DNA of 47,877 nucleotides from Streptosporangiales bacterium (GCA_009379995.1 WHSR01000033.1:1-47877), one strand, 5' to 3'. Counted from the first letter of the stretch, positions 32,148 through 41,211 are shown. Numbers and translations: made by a program. The notes: a model not told the origin generated them from the sequence alone.

Positions 32148-33023
32148 ATGACCCAGGGCTACGACTCCCGCTCGAGCGGAAACGCTCACCGGGCCCGCCC
32201 TGCGTTCAGCCGACGCGACATAGTCGGTGAGACGAGCGCCCGCTCGCTCCTGCTGACGGTTCTCGGTGAGTTCGTACTCAGGCAGGACGAGCCGGCATGG
32301 ACGGCGGCCATCGTCGCGATGCTGGGCAGGCTCGGCGTGGAGGAGAAGTCCGCCCGCCAGGCCCTGTCGCGTACGGCGGCCGAGGGCTGGCTGGAGTCCG
32401 AGCGCGTGGGGCGCAGCGTGCGCTGGTCGCTGACCGCTCCGGGCAGGCGGCTGCTAACGGACGGAGCGGAACGGATCTACTCCTTCGGTACGTCCACCCC
32501 CGGTTGGGACGGTAGCTGGCTGGTGCTGTACGTGTCGGTGCCGGAGGCCAAGCGGAAGCTCCGCCACCGGCTGCGTACCCGGCTGAGCTGGGCGGGTTTC
32601 GGTTCCCCCGAGCCCGGCATGTGGATCTCACCCCATCCGGGCCGCCGCGCCGAGGCCGACGGCATCATCGAGGACCTCGGTCTGCACGAGCAGGCCATGT
32701 CGTTCACCGGCCCGTTCGGCGGCATCGGAAACGAGCAGACGATGGTCGACAGGGCCTGGGACATCGCGGGGATCGAGGCGCGGTACGAGCGCTTCATCGA
32801 CGAGTTCACCGGCATGCGGCCGGCGCAGGGAGATTCGGTGCTGCTCGCACAGACGCGGCTGGTGCACGAGTGGCGTCGCTTCCCCTTCCTCGACCCGCAG
32901 CTCCCGCAGAAGCTCCTGCCCGCACACTGGAGCGGTCGGCGGGCCGCGGCGCTCTTCCACGACAAGCACGCCGCCTGGGATGAGGGCGCGCGGCGACGCT
33001 GGAGAGAGCTAGCGGCCAGCTAG
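32148..33023 (+). CDS. PaaX family transcriptional regulator
   Basis: A 291-residue PaaX-type repressor. The N-terminal winged helix reads SARSLLLTVLGEFVLRQDEP, then EKSARQALSRTAAEGWLESE. A central ferredoxin-like part carries LRTRLSWAGFGSPEPGMWIS, followed by the C-terminal PaaX domain (RLVHEWRRFPFLDPQLPQKL, then LPAHWSGRRAA). PaaX proteins sense aryl-CoA esters such as phenylacetyl-CoA. Its position between an LLM gene and a benzoate-CoA ligase suggests control by benzoyl-CoA or a related ester. ATG 32148 is a start within a longer open frame and gives the family length. The 3' end overlaps the convergent ligase gene by 15 bases. Confidence 0.9.
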   Translation: MTQGYDSRSSGNAHRARPAFSRRDIVGETSARSLLLTVLGEFVLRQDEPAWTAAIVAMLGRLGVEEKSARQALSRTAAEGWLESERVGRSVRWSLTAPGRRLLTDGAERIYSFGTSTPGWDGSWLVLYVSVPEAKRKLRHRLRTRLSWAGFGSPEPGMWISPHPGRRAEADGIIEDLGLHEQAMSFTGPFGGIGNEQTMVDRAWDIAGIEARYERFIDEFTGMRPAQGDSVLLAQTRLVHEWRRFPFLDPQLPQKLLPAHWSGRRAAALFHDKHAAWDEGARRRWRELAAS

Positions 33024-34643
33024 CTGCTCACCCACCCGGGGTGAGGTGGCGGCGCCCGCCGTCGCCTGCGCCCGCGCCCACTCCCGCAGCGCGAAGCGTT
33101 GGACCTTCCCGGTGGCCGTCGTCGGTACGGAGTCGACGAAGAGCACCTGGCGCGGCCGCTTGAACGAGGCCAGCTTCTCCCGGCAGAACGCGACAAGCTC
33201 GTCGGCGCCGACCCGAGCCCCCGGCTCGACGACGACGCAGGCGACCGGCTTGTCGATGCCGTCGGCGTCGGGCACGGCCACCACCACCGCCTGACGCACC
33301 TCCGGGTGTTCGATCAGCCGGTTCTCCACGTCGGAGGGCGCGACCCAGATGCCGCCGGCCTTGATCATGTCGTCGGTACGCCCCATGCAGCTGTAGTAGC
33401 CGTCCTCGTCCTCCATGTAGGTGTCGCCGGTGTACAGCCACTCCCCCTGGAACACCCGGCGGGTGGTGTCCGTGCGGCACCAGTACCCGAGGGCGAGGGA
33501 GGGTCCACGTACGTAGAGGCTGCCCGGCTTCCCCCGCTCCACAGGCCCCCCGGCGTCGTCGAGGATCTTCAGGTCGTAGCCGGGTACGGCGATGCCCGTG
33601 GTGCCCGGCCGAACCTCGCCCGCACGGTTGGACAGGAAGATGTGCAGCGCCTCCGTCGACCCGATGCCGTCGAGGATCTCCACGCCGAAACGGTCCAGGA
33701 ACCGCCCGTACACCCGGGCGGGCAGCGGCTCACCCGCCGAGACCGCCCGACGCACCGAGCCGAACGCGTCGTCCGGTATCTGCGAGCCGAGGAGCGCCGC
33801 GTAGAACGTCGGCACACCGAAGAAGAGGGTGGGGCGCTCCGCGACCAGCCGCTCGGCCACCGACTCCGGGGTCGGCCGGTTCGGGTCGAGGACGGCGGAG
33901 GCGCCGACCGAAAGCGGGAAGAAGCAGGAGTTGCCGATGCCGTAGGCGAAGAACAGCTTCGCCACGGACAGGCACCGGTCGTCCGGCCCGATCCCCAGCA
34001 CTTGGTGGCCGTAGGTCTCCGCGACGTGCCGGATGTTGGCGTGGCGGTGCATCGCCGCCTTGGGTCTGCCGGTGGTTCCCGACGTGTACAGCCAGAGCGC
34101 CGGGGAGTCGGGTCCGGTGGGGTACGGTGCGGTGCGTGCCTCCCACCTCGGCGGGTTGGTGCCGAGAACCTGGTCGAAGGAATAGCTCTCCACCGGCGCC
34201 GGTGCGGCCACCGACGCCTCGCCGTCGACGACGAGGGCCACGAGGTCGGACACGTCGGGCGATGCGCCGTCGGACAGGGCCCCCTCGACGGTCGCGGCGA
34301 ACTCCTCGCTCGCGACCAGTACGTGGGCGCGGGAATCGGCCAACAGCTCGGCGAGGTCGTCGGCGGGCAGCATGGTGGAGACGGGTACCGGAACGGCGCC
34401 CATCCGCATGGCGCCCAGGATGGTGGCCAGCATCCGGGGGCCGTCCACCATGAAGATCATGACCCGCTCCTCGGGGCGTACCCCCAGCTCCCGCAGCCCG
34501 GCCGCGACGCGCCCCACCAGGTCGAGGAGCTCGGCGTAGGTATGGGTCCCCCGGGGGCCGGCCAGCGCCACCCGATCGCCCTCGCCGGCCTCGACTCGTC
34601 GGTCCACCAGGTACGTGCTGGCGTTGAACACGTCCTTTTCCAT
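33009..34643 (-). CDS. Benzoate-CoA ligase family protein, 5' end rebuilt by element insertion
   Basis: A 544-residue adenylate-forming enzyme of the benzoate/4-hydroxybenzoate-CoA ligase group. LWLYTSGTTGRPKAAMHRHA is the phosphate loop. Other blocks are VAKLFFAYGIGNSCFFPLSV (ring-binding region), EILDGIGSTEALHIFLSNRA, YYSCMGRTDDMIKAGGIWVA and TATGKVQRFALREWA with the A10 lysine. It would form benzoyl-CoA for BoxB/BoxC. Codons 3-7 (KDVFN) lie in the 15-bp repeat 34623-34637 that bounds an inserted element. The present ATG 34643 and its two-codon lead come from the element, and its ribosome site is weak. The original start with AGGAGGT now lies at 37991. Confidence 0.92.
   Translation of the reverse strand: MEKDVFNASTYLVDRRVEAGEGDRVALAGPRGTHTYAELLDLVGRVAAGLRELGVRPEERVMIFMVDGPRMLATILGAMRMGAVPVPVSTMLPADDLAELLADSRAHVLVASEEFAATVEGALSDGASPDVSDLVALVVDGEASVAAPAPVESYSFDQVLGTNPPRWEARTAPYPTGPDSPALWLYTSGTTGRPKAAMHRHANIRHVAETYGHQVLGIGPDDRCLSVAKLFFAYGIGNSCFFPLSVGASAVLDPNRPTPESVAERLVAERPTLFFGVPTFYAALLGSQIPDDAFGSVRRAVSAGEPLPARVYGRFLDRFGVEILDGIGSTEALHIFLSNRAGEVRPGTTGIAVPGYDLKILDDAGGPVERGKPGSLYVRGPSLALGYWCRTDTTRRVFQGEWLYTGDTYMEDEDGYYSCMGRTDDMIKAGGIWVAPSDVENRLIEHPEVRQAVVVAVPDADGIDKPVACVVVEPGARVGADELVAFCREKLASFKRPRQVLFVDSVPTTATGKVQRFALREWARAQATAGAATSPRVGEQLAGR
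34623..34637. repeat. Attachment-site direct repeat, ligase side
   Basis: First copy of GTTGAACACGTCCTT, identical to 37974-37988. Here it forms codons 3-7 of the present ligase gene. Identity ends on both sides of the 15 bases. Confidence 0.85.
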
Positions 34644-34674
34644 CGGCTAGGCCCCTGACCTGCGAATACAACAC

Positions 34675-34920
34675 CTATTGATCTTGTACGGTACGCAACG
34701 GGTACGCATCGTTGCCGAACGCGGAGGTGATGATCTTCCGTACTCGGTCACCACTACGCTCGAACAGATCCCCGTATATGTCCAGTGTGATCCGGCTGGA
34801 GGAGTGACCGGCGTAGGTCTGCACTTCCTTGATGGTGGCCCCACCGTCGATCAAGGTGCTGACCCACCAGTGACGGAGCTGATGAAGCCCGGTGGCTCGA
34901 CTAGGGGTCATCCCTGCCTG
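34675..34920 (-). pseudogene. Tyrosine-recombinase (integrase) C-terminal remnant
   Basis: The minus strand encodes PSRATGLHQLRHWWVSTLID, GGATIKEVQTYAGHSSSRI and TLDIYGDLFERSGDRV. This has the H-x-x-R, G-H and catalytic-region Y blocks of a phage-type integrase C-terminus. It ends at TAG 34675, 38 bases from the left repeat. The preceding residues (MPLCDPQAGM) do not continue the family, and the core-binding and first-arginine regions are absent. About 80 of an expected 350-450 residues remain. It marks the integrase end of the element. Confidence 0.8.
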
Positions 34921-34942
34921 AGGGTCGCACAGGGGCATTCTC

Positions 34943-35170
34943 GTGAGACAGCCCCCAAGCATCCAACGGCCAGAGTCCATGAGAACCAACCATAGGCGCC
35001 CGGAGACTTTGAGGCAGGCGCGAAGGTGGGACGCGACCAAGAACAAGTACGTACATGCCGGATGGTGCCATCCGTGCGCGGCGCAGCAAGCATGGGGGCG
35101 ACAGGTGGGCTTTAGCAGAGTCAGGCCGTTGTGTGAGACTTGCGCGTCACTGGCCCAGGAATGCCCCTAG
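34943..35170 (+). CDS. Small zinc-knuckle protein of integrative elements
   Basis: A 75-residue protein whose C-terminal half reads KYVHAGWCHPCAAQQAWG, then VRPLCETCASLAQECP, with two CxxC pairs that should bind one zinc. Similar small proteins (sequence type YVAAGLCxxCAAQAAWG) recur in actinobacterial phages and integrative elements, as I recall them. GTG 34943 follows AGGGG by seven bases; ATG 34979 is an alternative start giving 63 residues. It overlaps nothing on the plus strand. The integrase remnant ends just before it on the other strand. Confidence 0.6.
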   Translation: MRQPPSIQRPESMRTNHRRPETLRQARRWDATKNKYVHAGWCHPCAAQQAWGRQVGFSRVRPLCETCASLAQECP

Positions 35171-35265
35171 ACGGGGTTGTGTTCGCGGTTTCATCCCGGC
35201 GTGCGCATCCTCGGGTACCTTTACCTGCCCCGGCACATCTAGGCCGTCAGATTCGAGCTCAGGCG

Positions 35266-35613
35266 CTACTCGCCCATTTCGTGCAGTTCCGAACCACCCT
35301 GCTTCTGTGAGCAAACCGGGCAGGGTAGCTCAACAAGGCTCTTGGAAATGACTACACCTTGCCCTAGGCATGTTCCGCAGACACCGGCGCTACGCACGGC
35401 GGGATGGTCCCCTACCGGAGGCAGAGGGCCATCCCTGTCCGGGTCATACTCCCGCTCCTCGTACAACGGACCGGGCGGGGGTGTGTCCGCAAGACCCGTA
35501 CCTTGGCAGTCCTCGCATCGGACACTTGACCAGTAGTTGCCGCGCGCAAAAACGATCTCTCCTCTGCCCTTGCACTTCTCGCAGGGAGGGCCTTCCCATG
35601 CTTCGTCCGTCAC
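35266..35613 (-). CDS. DnaJ-type zinc-finger-like protein
   Basis: A 115-residue protein with four cysteine pairs in CxxCxGxG-like form: CEKCKGRGEIVF, CEDCQGTGL, CGTCLGQGVV and CPVCSQ. They are interrupted by an acidic linker (YEEREYDPDRDGPLPPVGD). The arrangement mimics the DnaJ cysteine-rich domain but there is no J domain. GTG 35613 overlaps the stop of the upstream 40-residue gene as GTGA, which supports this start over TTG 35652. Function unknown; a DNA- or protein-binding accessory of the element is possible. Confidence 0.6.
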   Translation of the reverse strand: MTDEAWEGPPCEKCKGRGEIVFARGNYWSSVRCEDCQGTGLADTPPPGPLYEEREYDPDRDGPLPPVGDHPAVRSAGVCGTCLGQGVVISKSLVELPCPVCSQKQGGSELHEMGE

Positions 35614-35732
35614 TTGTTGCCGCTCCCGCCGCAATCCTGGCACTTGATGCAACGCTTCGGTGGGTTATCTCGCTTGCTGTTGCCAGTCTCCCACCATCCG
35701 CCCTGGCCGTTGCAAGTTGAGCACTGCGCCAT
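35610..35732 (-). CDS. 40-residue zinc-knuckle protein
   Basis: ATG 35732 is preceded by GGGAGG and opens MAQCSTCNGQGGWWE, then RCIKCQDCGGSGNK, ending at TGA 35612-35610. Two CxxC pairs in CxxCxGxG form suggest one zinc site built like half of a DnaJ cysteine domain. The stop overlaps the next start as GTGA, so the two zinc proteins are translationally coupled and may work together. Confidence 0.6.
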   Translation of the reverse strand: MAQCSTCNGQGGWWETGNSKRDNPPKRCIKCQDCGGSGNK

Positions 35733-35746
35733 CTCTGCCTCCCAGC

Positions 35747-35777
35747 GTTACGGTGACATGACGTAGCCGCATGTCAA
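35747..35777 (-). promoter_or_regulatory. Possible promoter with inverted repeat for the zinc-protein pair
   Basis: On the minus strand TTGACA (35777-35772) could be a -35 box with a weak -10 (CGTAAC, 35752-35747) about 19 bases on. TGACAT and ATGTCA form a perfect six-base inverted repeat with 11 bases between, overlapping the -35, so a repressor could act here. ATG 35732 lies shortly downstream. Confidence 0.35.
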
Positions 35778-35825
35778 GAGGGAGGCCCCGAAGGGGAGCG
35801 TGTTCGAACCCTCTTCGGGACCCTC
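35778..35825 (-). terminator. Complex GC hairpin after the 36063-35845 gene
   Basis: GAGGG...CCCGAAG pairs with CTTCGGG-A-CCCTC, with an inner CCCC-GAA-GGGG hairpin as an alternative. It lies directly downstream of the hypothetical gene ending at 35845 and upstream of the zinc-protein promoter, where a terminator is expected. The GTTCGAAC inside resembles a tRNA T-loop but no tRNA fits. Confidence 0.4.
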
Positions 35826-35844
35826 TCCTTTGCGTTCGGTTGGT

Positions 35845-36063
35845 CTACATCTCGATACCGGCCTTTGGAAGCTCGGGTATCACGCGTAGTCTCATGTGGT
35901 GAGCCGAGCTGTACTTTGACAGGATCTCGGCAAGCCTGTCGCGCTGCGACTCTGTGACGTGTCCGAACTGGATGAAATGCCCGTCGATGGGCAACGGTTC
36001 ACCTTCGGCCGTGGACATGGCCTCCGTCGTGACCATAAGCAACGGCATGACCTTCTCGCCCAT
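35845..36063 (-). CDS. Hypothetical protein
   Basis: A 72-residue protein (MGEKVMPLLMVTTEAMSTAE, GEPLPIDGHFIQFGHVTESQ, RDRLAEILSKYSSAHH). ATG 36063 has a GGGAGG site five bases upstream and codon use is acceptable. No family was recognised. Its shape is a small alpha/beta protein. It lies in the minus-strand block of the element with the zinc proteins downstream. Confidence 0.5.
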   Translation of the reverse strand: MGEKVMPLLMVTTEAMSTAEGEPLPIDGHFIQFGHVTESQRDRLAEILSKYSSAHHMRLRVIPELPKAGIEM

Positions 36064-36121
36064 CTATCCTCCCGATTCTTCGATGGTTGTTGCATGAGTC
36101 GCGACCCCGAGAAGTCCCCCC

Positions 36122-36150
36122 AATGCTCCCCCAAGGGGGATGGGAGCATT
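36122..36150. promoter_or_regulatory. 29-bp inverted repeat AATGCTCCC...GGGAGCATT
   Basis: Perfect nine-base arms, AATGCTCCC (36122-36130) and GGGAGCATT (36142-36150), with an inner CC-AA-GGGGG stretch. It sits 60 bases upstream of the gene starting at 36063 and could be its operator. The DUF5753-type regulator at 36543 is a local candidate binder. Confidence 0.5.
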
Positions 36151-36232
36151 ACCGAGTCTCGAGGCCGCGACGACTAACCCAGCCGAGGAGTACGCCGACC
36201 GCCCAACAGGACATCTCCCCGACCGGGAAACC

Positions 36233-36442
36233 CTAGGTACGACGTTCGATGAGGTCCGCCAGCGCGTCGGCATCCCGCACGGACAGAACTACCATTATCC
36301 GCTCGGTGCTCTGTTCTCCGGCATTGCCGCCGTAAGCCCACGACACCCGATCGTCTGACACGCCCCGCCAGCGTGTGAGCAATTCCCGGAGGCGATGTGT
36401 AACCCGGTCCGCTTCGGCCCATGGATCTATTACGCCGTTCAC
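36233..36442 (-). CDS. Hypothetical protein
   Basis: A 69-residue protein from GTG 36442 (MNGVIDPWAEADRVTHRLRE, LLTRWRGVSDDRVSWAYGGN, then STERIMVVLSVRDADALADL). Helix-strand order and composition look like a folded small domain. It is divergent from the XRE regulator gene, with about 100 bases between. No family was recognised and the ribosome site is weak. Confidence 0.45.
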   Translation of the reverse strand: MNGVIDPWAEADRVTHRLRELLTRWRGVSDDRVSWAYGGNAGEQSTERIMVVLSVRDADALADLIERRT

Positions 36443-36542
36443 GCTTTCCAGGGTGCACCGGTAGGTCTATCGTCGGGAAGAGGAAAAGCCGTGATGTCGG
36501 GTAAGCGTGCGGTGCTGCGCTTCGCGTGTAGGGACGTGTGCG

Positions 36543-37363
36543 ATGCCTCCTAAGAATCTCGACCCTTCGACCTCGCCACTCGCGCTGTTCGGCGCAGAGC
36601 TGCGCCGACTCCGAGAGAGAGCGGACCTGACGCAGGAGCAACTAGGCCAGCGGATCAACTACTCTGACCGCCTAGTCGGCGCCGTTGAGACCGCCACGCG
36701 CAAACCTCGCTTGGACTTTGCTCGTCGGGCCGACGAGACGTTAGGCGCCGAGGGGCTGTTGGTCAGGCTATGGGAACTGGTGAAGGGTGAGACGTTCCCT
36801 ACCTGGTTCCGCGTGTGGCCCGAAGAGATCGAACCACACGCCCGGATGCTACGGAGCTGGCAACCTCTCATAGTTGATGGCCTACTCCAGACCGAGGAGT
36901 ACGCGCGTGAGCTGTTCAAGCTACATCCAGGCACGACCAGCGAGCGCGTAGAGGAGCAGGTAACGTCACGCATGGACCGGCAGAAGATCCTAGACCGAGA
37001 CGAGCCACCACAGCTCCGGTGATCCTCCATGAGAACGTGCTGCACTACCAGGTAGGCAGTCCCAAGACCATGCGTGACCAGCTCCAGACGCTCATCGAAG
37101 CGGCCCAGCGTCCACATGTCACAGTCCAGATCGTTCCGGCGTCGGCTGCCGTGCATTCCGGGATGAACGGCGCGTTCGTGCTCGCCAGTCTCGACGGAGA
37201 GCCGGGTATGGTGTACTTGGAATCTGCACGTGCAGCACAGGTCACGGACCGTCAAGAGGACGTGCAAGCGATAACAGACATTTGGGAAGCGATCGGTCAC
37301 GAGACCCTACCCGTCTCGGCATCGCTAGATCTCATTTCGAAGGGTATGGAGCAATGGACCTGA
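36543..37363 (+). pseudogene. XRE family regulator with DUF5753 domain, split into two frames
   Basis: The first frame (36543-37022) has the helix-turn-helix ELRRLRERADLTQEQLGQRI and NYSDRLVGAVETATRKPRL, then the start of DUF5753 (FRVWPEEIEPHARMLRSWQP, LIVDGLLQTEEYARELF). It stops at TGA 37020-37022. The second frame (GTG 37019-37363) continues DUF5753 without a gap: ILHENVLHYQVGSPKTMRDQ, HVTVQIVPASAAVHSGMNGA. Family members read through this point (...PPELWVVLDEAVL...). Loss of one G in CTCCGGTGATCC explains the break. The GTGA overlap could allow the halves to be made separately. A DUF397 gene follows, as usual for this pair. Confidence 0.8.
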
Positions 37364-37551
37364 CCGGCGCCGTGTGGCGCAAGTCTCGCCGTAGCGGCTC
37401 AAACGGTGGTCACTGTGTGGAGGTGGCCGCCGTTGACCGTGCCGTCGCGGTCCGCGACTCCAAGGACCGTACCGGCCCGGTGTTGGCGTTCTCCGGGCGT
37501 GACTGGGCGTCCTTCGTGACGGCTGTCAAGCGCGGCCAGTTCGACCGGTAG
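37354..37551 (+). CDS. DUF397 domain-containing protein
   Basis: A 65-residue protein with the DUF397 signature: AVWRKSRRSGSNGGHCVEVA, VAVRDSKDRTGPVLAFSGRD and WASFVTAVKRGQFDR. DUF397 proteins are partners of XRE-DUF5753 regulators, probably as antagonists in pairs that control development or element genes. ATG 37354 overlaps the regulator's last codons by ten bases. It is followed by a strong terminator. Confidence 0.92.
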   Translation: MDLTGAVWRKSRRSGSNGGHCVEVAAVDRAVAVRDSKDRTGPVLAFSGRDWASFVTAVKRGQFDR

Positions 37552-37627
37552 CCCTAGCGCTACACCATGGGGGGCGACACGCTTAGGGGGGCCGTTTGCT
37601 GCCCGTGAGACGGTCCCCGACATTGAA

Positions 37628-37656
37628 GAGACCCCCGGCGCCTTGCCGGGGGTCTC
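37628..37656 (+). terminator. Terminator hairpin after the DUF397 gene
   Basis: A perfect 12-bp stem, GAGACCCCCGGC / GCCGGGGGTCTC, with loop GCCTT, 77 bases after the DUF397 stop. It also lies just downstream of the minus-strand gene ending at 37675, so it may serve both strands. Confidence 0.85.
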
Positions 37657-37674
37657 CGTGGTTCTCAGAGCTTC

Positions 37675-37929
37675 CTAGAGCTTGCCGCCACGGATGACGC
37701 GAGGGTTCCACCGGTGGGGATCGTTTTCCGGGATGCGCCGCAGTGCGGCCTTGGTTCGCCGGATCGCTTCAGCTACCTCCTGTTGGTGCTCGACCAGCCT
37801 TGCCAAGTGCTGCTCTAGCTCCTCCCGTGGTGAGGGTTCGGCCGGTACACGGGTACGCACCGGGTACACACGACGTTGACCGGAGACGGGTAGCGTTGAG
37901 GAACATTGAGAGTCGTTTTCCCTGGTCAT
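37675..37929 (-). CDS. Hypothetical coiled-coil protein
   Basis: An 84-residue protein with a basic N-terminus, a central helix of about 35 residues (REELEQHLARLVEHQQEVAE, AIRRTKAALRRI) and a short C-terminal tail (WNPRVIRGGKL). The ATG 37929 is preceded by AAGGTAAGGG. It lies next to the right attachment repeat. Position and size would fit an excisionase or accessory factor, but there is no helix-turn-helix and no family match. Confidence 0.45.
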   Translation of the reverse strand: MTRENDSQCSSTLPVSGQRRVYPVRTRVPAEPSPREELEQHLARLVEHQQEVAEAIRRTKAALRRIPENDPHRWNPRVIRGGKL

Positions 37930-37964
37930 CTGCCCTTACCTTTCGGTTCGGGCAGGCCAGAGAC

Positions 37965-37991
37965 CTAGCTACTGTTGAACACGTCCTTCAT
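37965..37991 (-). pseudogene. Orphaned 5' end of the benzoate-CoA ligase gene
   Basis: ATG 37991 with AGGAGGT at 38002-37996 (four bases apart) opens MKDVFNSS and then stops (TAG 37967-37965). The first six codons match the ligase start on the other side of the element through the 15-bp repeat; after the repeat the element sequence takes over. This is the start the ligase used before insertion, still 98 bases behind boxB. Confidence 0.75.
37974..37988. repeat. Attachment-site direct repeat, boxB side
   Basis: Second copy of GTTGAACACGTCCTT, one base after the orphaned ligase start codon ATG 37991-37989 and its strong ribosome site. Confidence 0.85.
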
Positions 37992-38089
37992 GCTGACCTC
38001 CTCAGTCGCCTTGCTCGCTTCTCCGCCCCGCTCGGCGGGTTCTCGCGGGTGCGTGGCGCTCACCGATGCCTCGCGTGCGTCGCTCGCGA

Positions 38090-39513
<1,424 letters not shown>

Positions 39514-39517
<4 letters not shown>

Positions 39518-41211
39518 ACCCGTTTCCGGTCGAAGCTCGCCCGCTGCCCGGTGCCGAACCTGCACAGCGCCCCGTCCGGGCCGGACGCGTTCGGGCGGTT
39601 GAAGATCCAGTTCTGCCAGGCGGTGAGGCGCCCGAAGATCTTGCTCTCCATCGTCTCCGGGCCGACGAGACGGAGGTTGGCCTCCATGCCGGTGAGGGCG
39701 TCCGGACTCAGCGAGGCGCGCTCCTCCAGCGCGATCCGTACGTCGTCGTCCCAGTCGATGTCGTCGAGGGCGAGCGTCACCAGGCCGAGTTCCTCGGCCT
39801 CCTCGGCATCGATGCGCCGGCCGGTCTGCTCGCGCAGCCGGTCGAGGGAGGCCTGGTGCCCGTAGAACCGGGAGGCCAGCCGGGACAGGCCGCTCGCCAT
39901 CGGGAACTCCGTGAAGTTGCTCTCGGTGAGCGCCAGCTGCGCGGGCTTCGCCTCTTCGTCGTCCTCGTCCTCCTCGCGCAGGCCGACCAGCATGTACTGG
40001 CGGTCGCAGGCGAGCGCCAGCTCCAGCAGCGGCCCGGCGAAGCAGCTTCCCGGCTCGACGAGAGCGATCAGGCTTCGGCTGGTCACGTCCAGCCGCTTGA
40101 GGGTGCGCTTGAGGTAGTGCCGGATCTCGCCGGCCAGCCAGTCGTCGGCCCCCTGCTCGGCCAGCAGCCGGTCGAACGCGAGGACGTCGTCCGCGTCTCC
40201 GCGGGTCTTGATCACCCAGGTGCCGAGCTCCAGCTCGTTGGTGCGCAGCCACAGGATGACGTCGTCCAGCTCGCGGGTCACCGTGAGCGGCCAGAAGTCC
40301 GCGCCGAGCTCGTGGACACCGTCGATGCTCGCGGGCACCTCGCCGCGCGGCACCCGCACGGCGATCGTGGCCAGGCCCGCCGTGCGGTCGAACTCCGCGG
40401 CGACGTAGCGGTACCTGATGGCGTCGTCGGTGATCTCTGGCCGCAGCGGGGTGAGTTCGACGCCCTGTCGTTCCTGTGGCCGGGTTGTCCGCGGGGACTC
40501 CGCCGCGATGCCGGCGGCCCGGTCGCGTACGGCTTCCGCGAAGGCGCTGCGCGGCACCGCCTCGTCGACCAGGCCCCAGTCCACGGCGGTCTTGCCCTGG
40601 ACACCCTCGGCCTTGGTGGTGAAGACGTCGGCGAGGTCGCGGCGGACCTTGCGCTTGTCGGTCAGCCGGGTCAGGCCCCCCGTACCGGGAAGCACACCGA
40701 GCAGCGGCACCTCCGGCAGCGACACCGCAGCGGATCGGTCGTCGACCAGCAGGATCCGCTCGCAGGCCAGAGCGAGCTCGTACCCGCCGCCCGACGCGGT
40801 GCCGCCCACCGCGGCGATGTAGGTCTGCCCCGAGTGTTCGGTCGCGTCCTCGATGGCCAGTCGGGTCTCGTTGGTGAACTTGCAGAAGTTCACCTTCCAC
40901 GGGTGGCTCGCCTGGGCCAGCATCTGGATGTTCGCGCCGGCGCAGAAGACCTTTTCCTTGCCGCTGGCGATCACGACGGCACCCACCTCGGGATGCTCGA
41001 ACCGCAGCCGCTGGACGGCGTCGTAGAGCTCGATGTCGACCCCGAGGTCGTAGGAGTTCAGCTTCAGCTCGTACCCGGGCCGCAGGCCGGCGCGTTCGTC
41101 GACGTCCATCACCAGCCACGCGACGTTTCCGTCGAGCTCCATCCGCCAGTGGCGGTAGCGGCCGGGATGCCTCTGGAACGACACCGGCGGCGCATCCCTC
41201 GAGGCAGACAT
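39514..41211 (-). CDS. boxC: Benzoyl-CoA-dihydrodiol lyase BoxC
   Basis: A 565-residue double crotonase-fold enzyme that opens the 2,3-epoxide of benzoyl-CoA to give a dialdehyde semialdehyde-CoA and formate. Family blocks are FQRHPGRYRHWRMELDGNVA, VVIASGKEKVFCAGANIQML, VGGTASGGGYELALACERIL, PLLGVLPGTGGLTRLTDKRK and the C-terminal FGRLTAWQNWIFNRPNASGP. ATG 41211 has GGAGGGAGC just upstream. The frame is open to 41265 but that extension lies in the promoter, so the short start is used. It is first in the operon boxC-boxB(-ligase). Confidence 0.95.

Larger units (their letters stand above)
34623..37988. mobile_element. Degenerate integrative element inserted in the benzoate-CoA ligase 5' end
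   Basis: The 15-base sequence GTTGAACACGTCCTT occurs at 34623-34637 and again at 37974-37988. Between the copies are an integrase C-terminal remnant right next to the left copy, small zinc-knuckle proteins and a DUF5753-type regulator with a DUF397 partner. These are typical cargo of actinobacterial integrative elements. The repeat lies in ligase coding sequence (KDVFN on the minus strand), and both copies sit after a start codon in the same frame. No replication or transfer gene remains, so the element looks immobile on its own. Confidence 0.8.

Noticed and set aside
35796..35830. tRNA-like T-loop GTTCGAACC within the element
   Set aside because: No matching acceptor, D or anticodon arms; the surrounding bases form a terminator-like hairpin instead. 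The attachment site is in the ligase gene.
36064..36273. 69-codon minus-strand frame ending directly before ATG 36063
   Set aside because: It overlaps the end of the 36233-36442 gene out of frame and runs through a perfect 29-bp inverted repeat, and it has no good start. It remains possible because its stop abuts the next start.
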